64,000 bases of DNA, from positions 1 through 64,000 of the forward strand of contig NZ_MWQI01000002.1 in NCBI RefSeq assembly GCF_002210345.1, given 5' to 3'. This document shows, in pieces, positions 26,735 through 35,617 of this stretch (position 1 is the stretch's first letter; each line of letters begins with the position of its first letter). A program made the position numbers and the translations under genes. This DNA comes from Fibrobacter sp. UWB4. Its GTDB lineage: Bacteria > Fibrobacterota > Fibrobacteria > Fibrobacterales > Fibrobacteraceae. Below the pieces are notes generated by a model. The model was given only the letters and a program-made list of their open reading frames with translations, ran no database searches and was not told where the DNA came from.

Positions 26735-28554
26735 ATTTTACCATTCAACCTTTTTGGGTTATAATATGATCGATATTTACCATCAACAACTTGATTAGTA
26801 GTCTCCCATTCCTCTGGTTTTGTTTCAAACAATTGCCCGTCAGCAATCTCCGCTAAATTTTTAAACACATTTTTTTCCAATTCTTTCGCTTGAATCTTGT
26901 CTAGTATAGATTGACCAGAAACTACAGCAACACGCCGATCACCAAAATTTTTAAAAGAATAACTATCAATAGCCGTTCCCTTATGGTCATCACTAAGTCT
27001 ATCAACATTTTCGCTGGATAATTCATTCCCACTTACAGATTCATAAACTTTCCATGATAAAAAAATATTTCCCGGCATCCAAAGCAATGCTTTTTGTACA
27101 CAATCCTCCAAAAATAAATTATAGCTTTTATCTTTCGCCAAACATTTCAACCTTACTAATTCGTCCAAAGATTCTACTCCAGGATTATTTTTAAAATATG
27201 TTTTCAAAGCTTTTTCAAACCATTTTACAGCTGCAGGATACCATTCTTTACCCGAATCCCATTCTTCATACATCAAACAGACATAATCTCTTAAACTTTC
27301 ATAAGGAATTACATGATCACGACCTATTTGAACCGAACGGCCTTCATTATCGCGAATACGATCTTCACCAACACCCTTAGCTGGATTGGACAATCTTCCA
27401 AGGCTTTTAAAATATTTTGCAGCCTTTTTCATATCCATACGGTCTTCTGAATAAATTATACAATTAACAGAATCTGTGTCACTATAAAATTTTTGCAATT
27501 TTTTTAGTTCTTGTAAAAACTCATCTGGTCGCCCATATGGACACAGTCTATACAATTCATTATAATCAGTCTCAATCTTCTTAAATTTTTCTTTAAACTC
27601 AGCAAGGGAAATATTCCTTTTTTCTGTAAAGTCTTTAATTTGCTGATCGTTTTCTGTTATATTAGGATTATTCAATTCAAGAAAAATTATATTCAAATAA
27701 AGATCTTGCACAGTTATTCTTATTTTCATCAAAGCATCAATTGAATCGCGATGTTTTTCTTTAAAAGCAGTTAATTTTTCTTCATATGATTGAGCTTTAC
27801 TTGCACTAGTTATAGCATCACACTCTTGTTTTTCCGTTAACTCAGTCTTATCAGTTCCTTGGCGCTCAATTTCCTTCTGTTCCGCATTATTCGTCTTTTG
27901 GTCAACATAATTCTCAGGCTCCGATCCAAAAAGACCACAGACATCATAATATAAATCTTCTGACGATGAAGAATGATTAGAAGAATTCGTTTCTTGCGAT
28001 TCTCCAGCAGCCCCACCCCCACCACAACACTGAACAGACCTTTTAAATATATTCACATGTTTAAAAGAAGATGGTTTATCCGCGACCTTACACTGCACAG
28101 CCTTCTCCCCCATCACATCGGCTTCGTGCTCTAGCGCTGCGTTGTCATTTACAGCCATGCCGTTGATGTTTGTTGTGGGTGACACACGTCCAGCCATTTG
28201 CTGGGCAACGTGCCAAGCTTCGTGCGGGAGGTACTTTTCCTGCCCTGGGGCTACATGAATGTCGGTACCCTGGGTGTAAGCAAGAGCCTGAACAGTAGCT
28301 GGTTTAGAGCTGTTGTAATGCACACGCACATTGTCCATCGAGAATCCAGAAAGGCTCTCGATTCCCGCCTTTAAATTATCAGGCATCCCCGTATTATTCG
28401 GTCGCGGAACCTCAGCACGCTGGGTCGCGGCATTCACCATGTCGGCCTTACGCTGGAGGGATTCGCTTTGAGAAGACGAATCAAGGAGTGAGGAAGCTTT
28501 GGAGCAAGCAACCTTTTGAATGGTAGAGAACTTTTGCGTATATGAGGAAATCAT
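26653..28554 (-). CDS. DUF4157 eCIS-core domain protein, candidate injected effector 1
   Basis: The 633-residue protein starts with a leader (about 1-48, with SLLDSSSQSESLQRKADM) shared with two neighbours. A DUF4157 domain follows (about 55-155) with a metalloprotease-like H111-EAW-H115 and EHEAD. Such 'eCIS core' proteins are linked to cargo of contractile injection systems. The remaining 470 residues are unique: a charged coiled-coil-rich stretch, a part with GRDHVIPYESL, and a C-terminal part with ALLWMPGNIFLSWKVY. I recognise no toxin family; an HNH-like reading of GRDHVIPY is only a guess. The last 28 residues look like a membrane helix but are an out-of-frame reading of the duplicated fragment. 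SD AAGGTG precedes the ATG. Confidence 0.75.
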   Translation of the reverse strand: MISSYTQKFSTIQKVACSKASSLLDSSSQSESLQRKADMVNAATQRAEVPRPNNTGMPDNLKAGIESLSGFSMDNVRVHYNSSKPATVQALAYTQGTDIHVAPGQEKYLPHEAWHVAQQMAGRVSPTTNINGMAVNDNAALEHEADVMGEKAVQCKVADKPSSFKHVNIFKRSVQCCGGGGAAGESQETNSSNHSSSSEDLYYDVCGLFGSEPENYVDQKTNNAEQKEIERQGTDKTELTEKQECDAITSASKAQSYEEKLTAFKEKHRDSIDALMKIRITVQDLYLNIIFLELNNPNITENDQQIKDFTEKRNISLAEFKEKFKKIETDYNELYRLCPYGRPDEFLQELKKLQKFYSDTDSVNCIIYSEDRMDMKKAAKYFKSLGRLSNPAKGVGEDRIRDNEGRSVQIGRDHVIPYESLRDYVCLMYEEWDSGKEWYPAAVKWFEKALKTYFKNNPGVESLDELVRLKCLAKDKSYNLFLEDCVQKALLWMPGNIFLSWKVYESVSGNELSSENVDRLSDDHKGTAIDSYSFKNFGDRRVAVVSGQSILDKIQAKELEKNVFKNLAEIADGQLFETKPEEWETTNQVVDGKYRSYYNPKRLNGKIRLLIVTLLTTVVVGVLLQFLKKICYK

Positions 28555-28642
28555 TTTACACCTTTTTCAAACCAAAATGGAACTCGATAAAAGCATCTGT
28601 AGGATCATTGATTATTGAACTTGGCCAACTATACTAGATCGG

Positions 28643-30922
28643 CTACAGATCTACTCCAATCGCACAACATGCTTTTTTAAGCCCATCAAAATTTTGATCT
28701 TGTAAAGTTTCCTTACCATTAGTTTCCTTACCATTCTTTTCATAAAAATCAGCTTTACGAGCTGTATCGTTACCAGGAAAGCACCATGTGTTATTAGCTT
28801 GAGAATGATCCGAGGTCATTGTAGTCACATTTCGATCACCAATTTTTACAACTTTTCTAACATCATCATGTATGCAGGGTGTGGATGAAATCTCATCAAT
28901 GTTTACAGCATCTCCAGCATCATCATGTATGCAGGGCGTGGATGAAATCTCATTTTTCTTACTAAAATCACCAATTTCTTTTTTATACAGCGTTCCGTGA
29001 CATTTTGACATCTCAAGATCCACAACACAAAAATAGTCAGCGCTTTCATAAGTACATTTATATTTATATTTAGTCCCAGATCCAGAATCTAAAGTCCATT
29101 CCCCTTTTTCTAGAACCATTTTTGATTTCTTATTTACTTTAACACCTTTTTTCTGCGTTCCAGAAACCACCATTTGGGGTTTTTCGTCTCTTTTTTTAAA
29201 AGTTCCACTATAAGAAGTATAAGTATCTAATTTTTCATTTTTATTTTGGGACAGAGTTAAAGTACAACTTTGTCCATCATGAAACACATCACATAAATAA
29301 ATATTTGAACCATTTTCTGAATCAATTTTACGTTCATATTTAGACTTTGTATTAGGACGACTCCAGTCTCCATTTAAAACACTTTTACATTTTTCTTTTA
29401 TTTTTGCATCTGTTATTTTTGCATCTGTTATTTCTGCATCTGTTATTTCTATATTTTGACTATCTCTTTCTGAATAAGACGCCTTATAACCACCCAAAGA
29501 AACAACTTTATAACTTTTAGTTTTGTCTATTACTATTTTTCCTCCCATTTCATAAAAACAATCAAAACATGGTATTTTAGTTCCACCAACACGAATAACT
29601 CTTAAGAGGTCTTTTTTTATTTTCGACAATGGAGCTAAAGCTTCATCAACATTTTTTTCACCTTTTTGTTCCAATAATAATTTCATTTCATTTTCTCGTT
29701 CCTCATCTTTTTTCCAAACGGGTTTTAATCCACTTTCAATTTTCCCATCTTTCTTACATTCTTGATTTAAAGTACTTAATATTCGCATTTCTGCATGGAT
29801 ACGCTTAGCGTCATCTTTCGGACTAGGATTGTTTACAACTTCGCGAGACGGAGAAACGGGCGAAGCGCTCTTAGCGGCATCTTTCGGACTAGGATTGTTT
29901 ACAACTTTAATTTTCTGTCCTCTAGAAACAGCCCATCTTAACGCAATATAAGCAGCCTCTTTCCCCACATCATCAACAGATTCTGCCTCATCTGCATTTT
30001 TCACCTTATCTGCTACACCCGCTCTACTTTTCTCTTTCACACGTTCTTCAAAATTTTCTTTTGTTTTATGTTCTATTTTTTGCCATCCAGCTGATAGGAT
30101 TTCAAACACTCTCCCTGCAGGCTCATTTAACCACGACGTCGCATCACCCGCCTCAGGCACATCACTATTCACAGATATATACCAAGCACCACCAGTTATC
30201 ACAACTGAAATATGCGGACCACATTCATGCGCTGCAAATTCTTCTATTTTTTTCGCTATATATGTCAACATTTCTTTTTTATACTGATCAACTTTTTCTG
30301 AAAGTTTTTCCCCTCGTTGACCAGGCTTTTCATGCCACGGCGTTCCCTTACTTTCCCACTGCAATGTATTAACCGCAAGCGGACTAGCAGCAAAACTCAT
30401 TCGTTGCAACGCCATGCAACCATTCTTTTTTTCAACTGCAGAATCAAATTCATTTTCACACTGCACCGCCTTCTCCCCCATCACATCAGCCTCATGCTCT
30501 AGTGCAGCATTATCATTGACCGGCATTCCGTTGATGTTTGTTGTAGGAGAAACGCGGCCAGCCATTTGCTGAGCAACATGCCATGCTTCGTGCGGAAGGT
30601 GTTTTTCTTGTCCTGGGGCAACATGAATGTCGGTTCCCTGCGTATACGCAAGAGCCTGAACCGTTGCTGGTTTAGAACTATTGTAATGGACACGCACATC
30701 ATCCATCGAAAAACCGGAAAGGCTTTCGATTCCAGTTTTCAAATTATCAGGCATACCCGTATTGTTCGGTCGAGGCGTTTCCACACGCTGGGCAGTGCCG
30801 TTCGCCATATCTGCTTTGCGCTGGAGGGATTCGCTTTGAGAAGACGCGTCAAGAACTGAGGATGCGGAGGTGGCATCCTTCTTTTGCGCGGGGGATTGGC
30901 GTTGTGCGTATGTGGTATTCAT
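28643..30922 (-). CDS. DUF4157 eCIS-core protein with deaminase-like domain, candidate effector 2
   Basis: A 759-residue protein. Its leader and DUF4157 domain (1-155) are nearly identical to those of effector 1, with H111-EAW-H115 at the same positions; the rest differs. A central domain (about 320-470) carries H376-A-E378 in RIHAEMRILSTL and P451-C-x-x-C455 in KIPCFDCFYEMG, the zinc signature of the cytidine/nucleic-acid deaminase fold seen in polymorphic toxins. Linkers contain repeats (VVNNPSPKD twice, ITDA units, EISSTPCIHDD twice). The C-terminal 250 residues are unassigned. The frame extends 15 codons upstream, but ATG 30922 has AAGGAG 5 bases before it and matches the other leader. 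Confidence 0.78.
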   Translation of the reverse strand: MNTTYAQRQSPAQKKDATSASSVLDASSQSESLQRKADMANGTAQRVETPRPNNTGMPDNLKTGIESLSGFSMDDVRVHYNSSKPATVQALAYTQGTDIHVAPGQEKHLPHEAWHVAQQMAGRVSPTTNINGMPVNDNAALEHEADVMGEKAVQCENEFDSAVEKKNGCMALQRMSFAASPLAVNTLQWESKGTPWHEKPGQRGEKLSEKVDQYKKEMLTYIAKKIEEFAAHECGPHISVVITGGAWYISVNSDVPEAGDATSWLNEPAGRVFEILSAGWQKIEHKTKENFEERVKEKSRAGVADKVKNADEAESVDDVGKEAAYIALRWAVSRGQKIKVVNNPSPKDAAKSASPVSPSREVVNNPSPKDDAKRIHAEMRILSTLNQECKKDGKIESGLKPVWKKDEERENEMKLLLEQKGEKNVDEALAPLSKIKKDLLRVIRVGGTKIPCFDCFYEMGGKIVIDKTKSYKVVSLGGYKASYSERDSQNIEITDAEITDAKITDAKIKEKCKSVLNGDWSRPNTKSKYERKIDSENGSNIYLCDVFHDGQSCTLTLSQNKNEKLDTYTSYSGTFKKRDEKPQMVVSGTQKKGVKVNKKSKMVLEKGEWTLDSGSGTKYKYKCTYESADYFCVVDLEMSKCHGTLYKKEIGDFSKKNEISSTPCIHDDAGDAVNIDEISSTPCIHDDVRKVVKIGDRNVTTMTSDHSQANNTWCFPGNDTARKADFYEKNGKETNGKETLQDQNFDGLKKACCAIGVDL

Positions 30923-30949
30923 GTTTTCTCCTTTTTGTAGAGATCCTTC

Positions 30950-31146
30950 GACTATGGGCGGGAACAATCCATGTATGCCGTTCCCGGAACGGAGTCCGGG
31001 AAGACATGCTATGTCAAGACTTCACTGGATCCTTCGGGCGTTCGCCCTCAGGATGACGAGGCTGCGGCAAGATGACGAAGCTGAGGCAGGATGACGAGGC
31101 GCTACAGGATGACAAGAGGGAGGTTCCCGCTCGGAGGCGGGAATGA
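30950..31146. repeat. Cluster of dispersed and tandem GGATGACGAGGC repeats
   Basis: ACTGGATCCTTCGGGCG and TTCGCCCTCAGGATGACG (31023-31059) belong to the dispersed family. Three or four tandem units of about 20 bases (GGATGACGAGGCTGCGGCA and variants, 31051-31112) follow, then a hairpin GGTTCCCGC-TCGGAG-GCGGGAATGACA (31121-31146). Together they fill the gap between two leader-bearing genes. Confidence 0.6.
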
Positions 31147-31149
31147 CAT

Positions 31150-31371
31150 TTACGCGAATTCTTCCTCTTCGGGGACGGCTTCGCGCTGGATGAACTTGCC
31201 TTGGACGGGTTCCTCGTCATCTTCAAAGGTGGCGCGCTGGAGGGCGCTGTTCATCATGTCGGCTTTGCGTTGCAAGCTTGCGCTCTGCATCGAGGAGTCC
31301 ATGAGGCTTGCGGCGTTGTTGGAGGCCATGCGCTGGATGGCTTCGGATTTTTGTGAGTACGTAGAGGTCAT
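31150..31371 (-). CDS. Stand-alone effector leader peptide (73 aa) of the eCIS locus
   Basis: The 73-residue product aligns over residues 1-46 with the leaders of both DUF4157 proteins: MTSTYSQKSEAIQRM, then ASLMDSSMQSASLQRKADMM and QRA. It then ends in an acidic tail with PVQGKFIQRE, a phrase common in N-terminal parts of DUF4157 proteins. The metallopeptidase-like core is absent. The start has AAGGAAA upstream. It could be a complete small protein (adaptor, or competitor for loading) or the stump of a third effector. The gene precedes the two effector genes in the eCIS transcription direction. Confidence 0.65.
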   Translation of the reverse strand: MTSTYSQKSEAIQRMASNNAASLMDSSMQSASLQRKADMMNSALQRATFEDDEEPVQGKFIQREAVPEEEEFA

Positions 31372-31432
31372 GAGATGTTTCCTTTTTTTGAATGTTAATG
31401 GTTTTGCTGGATTGCCGTGAATGGCACACCTT

Positions 31433-33196
31433 TTATTCTACTCGACGGGTTGGAACGTCCCTTTTTTCACGGGCCTGCAACAGAATAATGGCTACGGCAA
31501 CCAAGAACAATACGATATTGGGCAACAAGCCCAGCAATCCGTTTATAAAGGTGACGAAGGGGTCGAACAGCATAACGACAGCCATCGTGATAACAGACGG
31601 TAGCACGACTATACCGAGCAGCAAAACCAGGCGGGTTCTGAAGAAATCCTCCACGTCATCTGAAACAAAATAGCTCACGAGGACTCCGACCGCAATAAGG
31701 AAGGACAAAAGGTTCAGAAGGCGGAAAATCCAGCGGTGCTTACAGGCGAAAGCGGCAATACTCCCCTGTCGTTCATACCGATTTTTCCCGATTCCAAAAA
31801 ACTGGACTATACACGTGCCGAGATTTCCAGGCGCAAAGCACGCATCCTTGGACTTGACATCCGTGGCATAAGGGCCAACAGCAAAGCCAAAGTAGGTATC
31901 ATTGTAGAACGGTTCATCGTTTTGCAACTGGTACCACTGTTTATTATCAAACCAAACCATCGGCACAACAGAATGAATCACATCGCGACGGTTCTTGCCG
32001 TCCACTTGCTGATCCAGGTCGTTTAAAACAAAGCGCTTACTATGCGACGTGGGTTCTTCGAGAACCACGAACAGATAGTTCTTTAACTCATTCTTGCTGA
32101 ACTTTTGATAATCTTCAGGGAACACGCCTATGTCTGCAAAATACTTATAGCTGTAAATTCCATTGTTATTCCCGAGACCCATGGAATCCACAAGATCCAA
32201 ACGATCCATCATGACATTTACAAAGGCATGCGCATTTTCCGCAGAAAGGACCTTGTTCAACTTCCTAAAAAACACCTTGAACTCATTTGTAGCAATGGAA
32301 TCTTTCGGATAGTTCTTGAAACGCAGAGTCACGCCATCGCCACGGTATTCGAAATCGTCCGCATAGAAACTGAGCGTATTCACAAACCGCTGGAATCCCG
32401 AATTTATTTTCTTGTTCACGACCATCTCGATTTCATTGACCAGATTCTCAAAAAATTTTTTAAACGATTCCTTTGAGTCAATGTAGTTCCAGTCGTCTTT
32501 TTGGACAATCCAGTCAAATTTCACAAAGTGGCGGTGGACTTCATTGACAAACTCATAATTTTTTTCATCGCTCAGGTATTCCGAGGCAAGCGTTCCAGAA
32601 GGCAAGTGAAGTGTTCCTTTATCATCGGCGTATAGCCCATAAAATTCCAGTCTTGTAACGCCTTCAAAATCTATCCATTTGGTGGAATCGCCGACATACC
32701 AGTACGGATAAATTCCAAAAATTTCGCTATCGAATTTATCCTTCGAGCTACAGCCACAGGATTTTTTTCCGTTTGTCAGCAAAGGGGCGTCGTTAAAACC
32801 ATCGACATGTTCCAGCACCGCACTTAACGATGGCAAAACTGAATTACGGTAAAGGGTGTCAAGATAATCAAGCATTCGCGCCCACTGTTTATCGGAACAA
32901 TTCTTATCCTGGACACCATCTCCGTCAAAAGATTCTCCACACATATTGTTAAAATACACAGCCAAAGCCTTCAAGGCGTAATGGTGGACTAACGACGTAT
33001 CAGGGAAATCAACCCCTTGCATGTTCTTGAGCACCTGCAAGGCGACATCTGCCGGTTTCGCCAACGAATCCAGCTTGGCTAGAGAATCAACCTTTTCAGG
33101 CGAGACTCTATAATAGTTCATAACCGTGCTTTTCGCAGATGAAAGCACCGAAAATGCGAAAACGGCTAGACACGTGATTATGTATTTGATTTTCAT
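31433..33196 (-). CDS. Secreted/membrane-anchored protein with degenerate GH18-like domain
   Basis: The 587-residue protein has a signal peptide (MKIKYIITCLAVFAFSVLSS), an outer domain of about 440 residues, and three C-terminal TM helices (about 475-575). The outer domain opens with FGIYPYWYVGDSTKWIDFEG and GVTRLEFYGLYAD, like glycoside hydrolase family 18 barrels. The site expected to read DGxxxDxE appears as GDGVTLRFKNYP, so the catalytic acids are lost. A structural or glycan-binding role seems more likely than chitinase activity. The start overlaps the AAA+ ATPase stop (ATGA), which ties it to the eCIS operon. Its part in assembly, anchoring or release is unknown. Confidence 0.55.
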   Translation of the reverse strand: MKIKYIITCLAVFAFSVLSSAKSTVMNYYRVSPEKVDSLAKLDSLAKPADVALQVLKNMQGVDFPDTSLVHHYALKALAVYFNNMCGESFDGDGVQDKNCSDKQWARMLDYLDTLYRNSVLPSLSAVLEHVDGFNDAPLLTNGKKSCGCSSKDKFDSEIFGIYPYWYVGDSTKWIDFEGVTRLEFYGLYADDKGTLHLPSGTLASEYLSDEKNYEFVNEVHRHFVKFDWIVQKDDWNYIDSKESFKKFFENLVNEIEMVVNKKINSGFQRFVNTLSFYADDFEYRGDGVTLRFKNYPKDSIATNEFKVFFRKLNKVLSAENAHAFVNVMMDRLDLVDSMGLGNNNGIYSYKYFADIGVFPEDYQKFSKNELKNYLFVVLEEPTSHSKRFVLNDLDQQVDGKNRRDVIHSVVPMVWFDNKQWYQLQNDEPFYNDTYFGFAVGPYATDVKSKDACFAPGNLGTCIVQFFGIGKNRYERQGSIAAFACKHRWIFRLLNLLSFLIAVGVLVSYFVSDDVEDFFRTRLVLLLGIVVLPSVITMAVVMLFDPFVTFINGLLGLLPNIVLFLVAVAIILLQAREKRDVPTRRVE

Positions 33197-34527
33197 AGGA
33201 TTTTTCCCTCTTTGTGTAATTCCTTTGTCAACGCCTTGATAATGTCATCGTTAGAAATTTTTTTGCGGCAATCTTGCACAGCGCTTATAGCGGCATAACG
33301 AGCCACATTTGTGAGCGCGCCCCCCGCAAGTTCATACTTTTGTGCAAATTTATTCAAATCGACGTTACTTTCAAGTATAGCTTTTTTCGAGAAAATGTTA
33401 GACCAAAGTCTCATGCGCTCTTCGGGTTCCGGGAGCGGGAAGTAAATGGCGTTCTGGAAACGGCGCGAGAACGCTTCGTCAATGTTAGACTTCAAGTTGC
33501 TTGCCAAAATGACAATGCCCGGAAAATCTTCGACACGCTGCAACAGGTACGAGATTTCCTGATTGGCGGCACGGTCGTTCGAGCTGTTCGTCTGCGTACG
33601 CGAGCCAAAGAGCGAGTCCGCCTCGTCGAAAAAGAGGATCCAGTTGCGGTGTTCCGCCTGGTCAAAGATGTTCGAGAGATTTTTCTCGGTTTCGCCGATG
33701 TACTTCGAAATCACCTGCGACAAGTCCACACGGTAAACATCCATACCGACTTTTGCGCCGATGAGCGTTGCCGTAAGCGTTTTTCCCGTACCCGGCGGGC
33801 CGTAAAACAGCGCACGGTAGCCGCGTTTGAGGTTCTTGCGGAGTCCAAAATCGTCAAGCACGGCTTCGCTTTTTTGAATCCATGCCATAAGCTGATTGAT
33901 ATCGTCAAGAGTCTCCTCGGCAAGCACGAGATCTTCCCACTGCAAATTCGTCGTGATGAGCTTTGCCGGAAAATGCATGCTGAAGTCAGGCTTGTTTTTA
34001 ACGCCGGTCGTAAAGTACTGCAAGTACTCCGAGGATACACGGAGCGCGGCCGAATTTGCAGGTTCACCGGGTTCACCGTATTCAAGCTGTAAAATGCGTT
34101 CTACAAAAAGTGTTGACGAGGTGTCAAACAGCGCCATCATCTGTATACGCTTTTCAATATCGTTACCCGCAAGCAAGAAGAGCGCAGTCTCGCACGTGGG
34201 CAAGAACCCGGAATGGCTCTTGCTGCGCCACCCGCCAAATTCCGTGTACGGGCGACCCAGAGTGCGGTTATTCAACAAGAACGAATCAAGCGCCTGCGGG
34301 CAAAGGTGCGGCAAAAGCGCAAGCGCAATGATCAGGCGCTCGTAAAAGCCCAGTTCAAAATCGGCGACAACTTGCCCATACGGGGTTCCTGCATCAAGTT
34401 CCGGCGGCGGGAGCATTTCGACCTGGAGCTTTTTTTCTTCGGAATCGTCGGCCGAAAAATACTGCGAGAAACGCAGGTCAATCACAGACTTGCACCATTC
34501 GATTTCATTTGTCAAATCAAGGCTCAT
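33193..34527 (-). CDS. eCIS AAA+ ATPase (Afp15-like)
   Basis: A roughly 444-residue AAA+ protein with an N-terminal recruitment domain (about 1-200) and one ATPase module: Walker A FYGPPGTGKTLTATLIG, Walker B WILFFDEADSLFG, and SNLKSNIDEAFSRRFQ with sensor and arginine-finger residues. AAA+ proteins of this type are conserved in Afp/PVC/MAC-like clusters, where they act in assembly or cargo loading. A TTG start two codons upstream is possible (GGAG lies 5 bases before it); ATG 34527 is given. It sits directly after the tape-measure gene and overlaps the GH18-like gene. Confidence 0.9.
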   Translation of the reverse strand: MSLDLTNEIEWCKSVIDLRFSQYFSADDSEEKKLQVEMLPPPELDAGTPYGQVVADFELGFYERLIIALALLPHLCPQALDSFLLNNRTLGRPYTEFGGWRSKSHSGFLPTCETALFLLAGNDIEKRIQMMALFDTSSTLFVERILQLEYGEPGEPANSAALRVSSEYLQYFTTGVKNKPDFSMHFPAKLITTNLQWEDLVLAEETLDDINQLMAWIQKSEAVLDDFGLRKNLKRGYRALFYGPPGTGKTLTATLIGAKVGMDVYRVDLSQVISKYIGETEKNLSNIFDQAEHRNWILFFDEADSLFGSRTQTNSSNDRAANQEISYLLQRVEDFPGIVILASNLKSNIDEAFSRRFQNAIYFPLPEPEERMRLWSNIFSKKAILESNVDLNKFAQKYELAGGALTNVARYAAISAVQDCRKKISNDDIIKALTKELHKEGKIL

Positions 34528-34534
34528 TGGCAAA

Positions 34535-35617
34535 TCATCTCCATTTCACATTCAGCATCTTCTTCATCCACGGGTGCTTTATCATGGAATAGCTCCACGG
34601 CAACTTATCAATCAAAATATCGTACGTCTTTTTCTCGACCGAGAGCACATCAGCCGCTCCCGTAGTTTCGATTATTCCCGGTCGTACAAAATACGAGCCG
34701 CGCAATCCATCGGGCGACATATTCCCTACCGCTTTCCAATTTGCAATTACCGCCTTGAGCAGGGAATCGACAAGTTCCTTCTCGCTATCCGAAAGGCCCG
34801 GGAGTTCATCGGCATAATACACAGGCGTCACAGGCAAGCCACAAAGTAAATTCATAACAGCCGCGTTTCCAGGAGGCTCCTTGTAATTGCCAAAAGCGGC
34901 GTACTTGAGAACTGCAAGCGATTTTTTCTGAGAAGCCTCCGAGATAAAAGCGCCTTTTTCGGTGCAACAAGTCCGTTCGAAAAGAGGCGGCAAATACGGA
35001 GAAATCAGAACCAGGCCAGAATCGGCAACCGCCTCCGCGTTCTTCAGAGGCGCTGGATGATCGCTCTTCTGCGGTTTACTAGAGTTTTTCATCTGCAAGA
35101 TTTTCTGGTAAACCACACATGCAATTTGCTGCCAGTCCAGATGCGGAAATTCCGCCTGAATTTTCCTCAAGACCATTTCAGAGAAGCCAAGCGAATTAAA
35201 CATTTCGCAATCATGTTCCGCTTTCCATTTCTCCAAGAAACTGTCTAGCGCCCTCTCGATATTGCTCGATTTTTCCATCGGTAAATATTGGCGATACACG
35301 TTCGCAAGCATGCTCGTGACAGGATCACTTTTGGCCTTAAACACAGCAGTATCAAGCTTTGATCGAAGAGAATCCCGTAATCCGCCCAGAATCCGTAAAA
35401 AGATGTCCCCTTCACCATCGAGTTTCAAATCAACTGACAAGGAATCCAGTTCCACATCGCCTTCAATGTGAATACCATCCAGAATTTCGTCAATACACTC
35501 AATGAACGGCCCGTTGGCAAATCCGTAAAGTTCGCTTTCCGATACAATCGGATGCGCCGGATTTTCAAATTCGATATTCAAGTTCATATCATGAATGACG
35601 TTCTGCGATGTACTCAT
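34535..35617 (-). CDS. eCIS tape-measure-type protein (Afp14-like, CIS_TMP family)
   Basis: A 360-residue protein with the CIS_TMP pattern: an N-terminal helix-strand part with FIECIDEILDGIHIEGDVEL, a long variable middle, and the C-terminal family block LISPYLPPLFERTCC followed by AVLKYAAFG and LLCGLPV. In Afp the homolog sets particle length. The start overlaps the upstream gene by ATGA. It is shorter than many homologs, which would predict a short particle if length control works the same way here. Confidence 0.85.
   Translation of the reverse strand: MSTSQNVIHDMNLNIEFENPAHPIVSESELYGFANGPFIECIDEILDGIHIEGDVELDSLSVDLKLDGEGDIFLRILGGLRDSLRSKLDTAVFKAKSDPVTSMLANVYRQYLPMEKSSNIERALDSFLEKWKAEHDCEMFNSLGFSEMVLRKIQAEFPHLDWQQIACVVYQKILQMKNSSKPQKSDHPAPLKNAEAVADSGLVLISPYLPPLFERTCCTEKGAFISEASQKKSLAVLKYAAFGNYKEPPGNAAVMNLLCGLPVTPVYYADELPGLSDSEKELVDSLLKAVIANWKAVGNMSPDGLRGSYFVRPGIIETTGAADVLSVEKKTYDILIDKLPWSYSMIKHPWMKKMLNVKWR

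Noticed and set aside
26653-26736. A genuine C-terminal transmembrane anchor in effector 1
   Set aside because: The hydrophobic stretch is an out-of-frame translation of the duplicated gene end; the aligned frame gives a soluble sequence. It may be expressed but should not be taken as an evolved anchor.
28861-28955. CRISPR-like direct repeat pair
   Set aside because: There are only two copies, in frame, encoding a repeated peptide; no array structure or cas genes.
31433-33196. Active chitinase of the eCIS locus
   Set aside because: The catalytic acidic residues of GH18 are not present at the aligned position.
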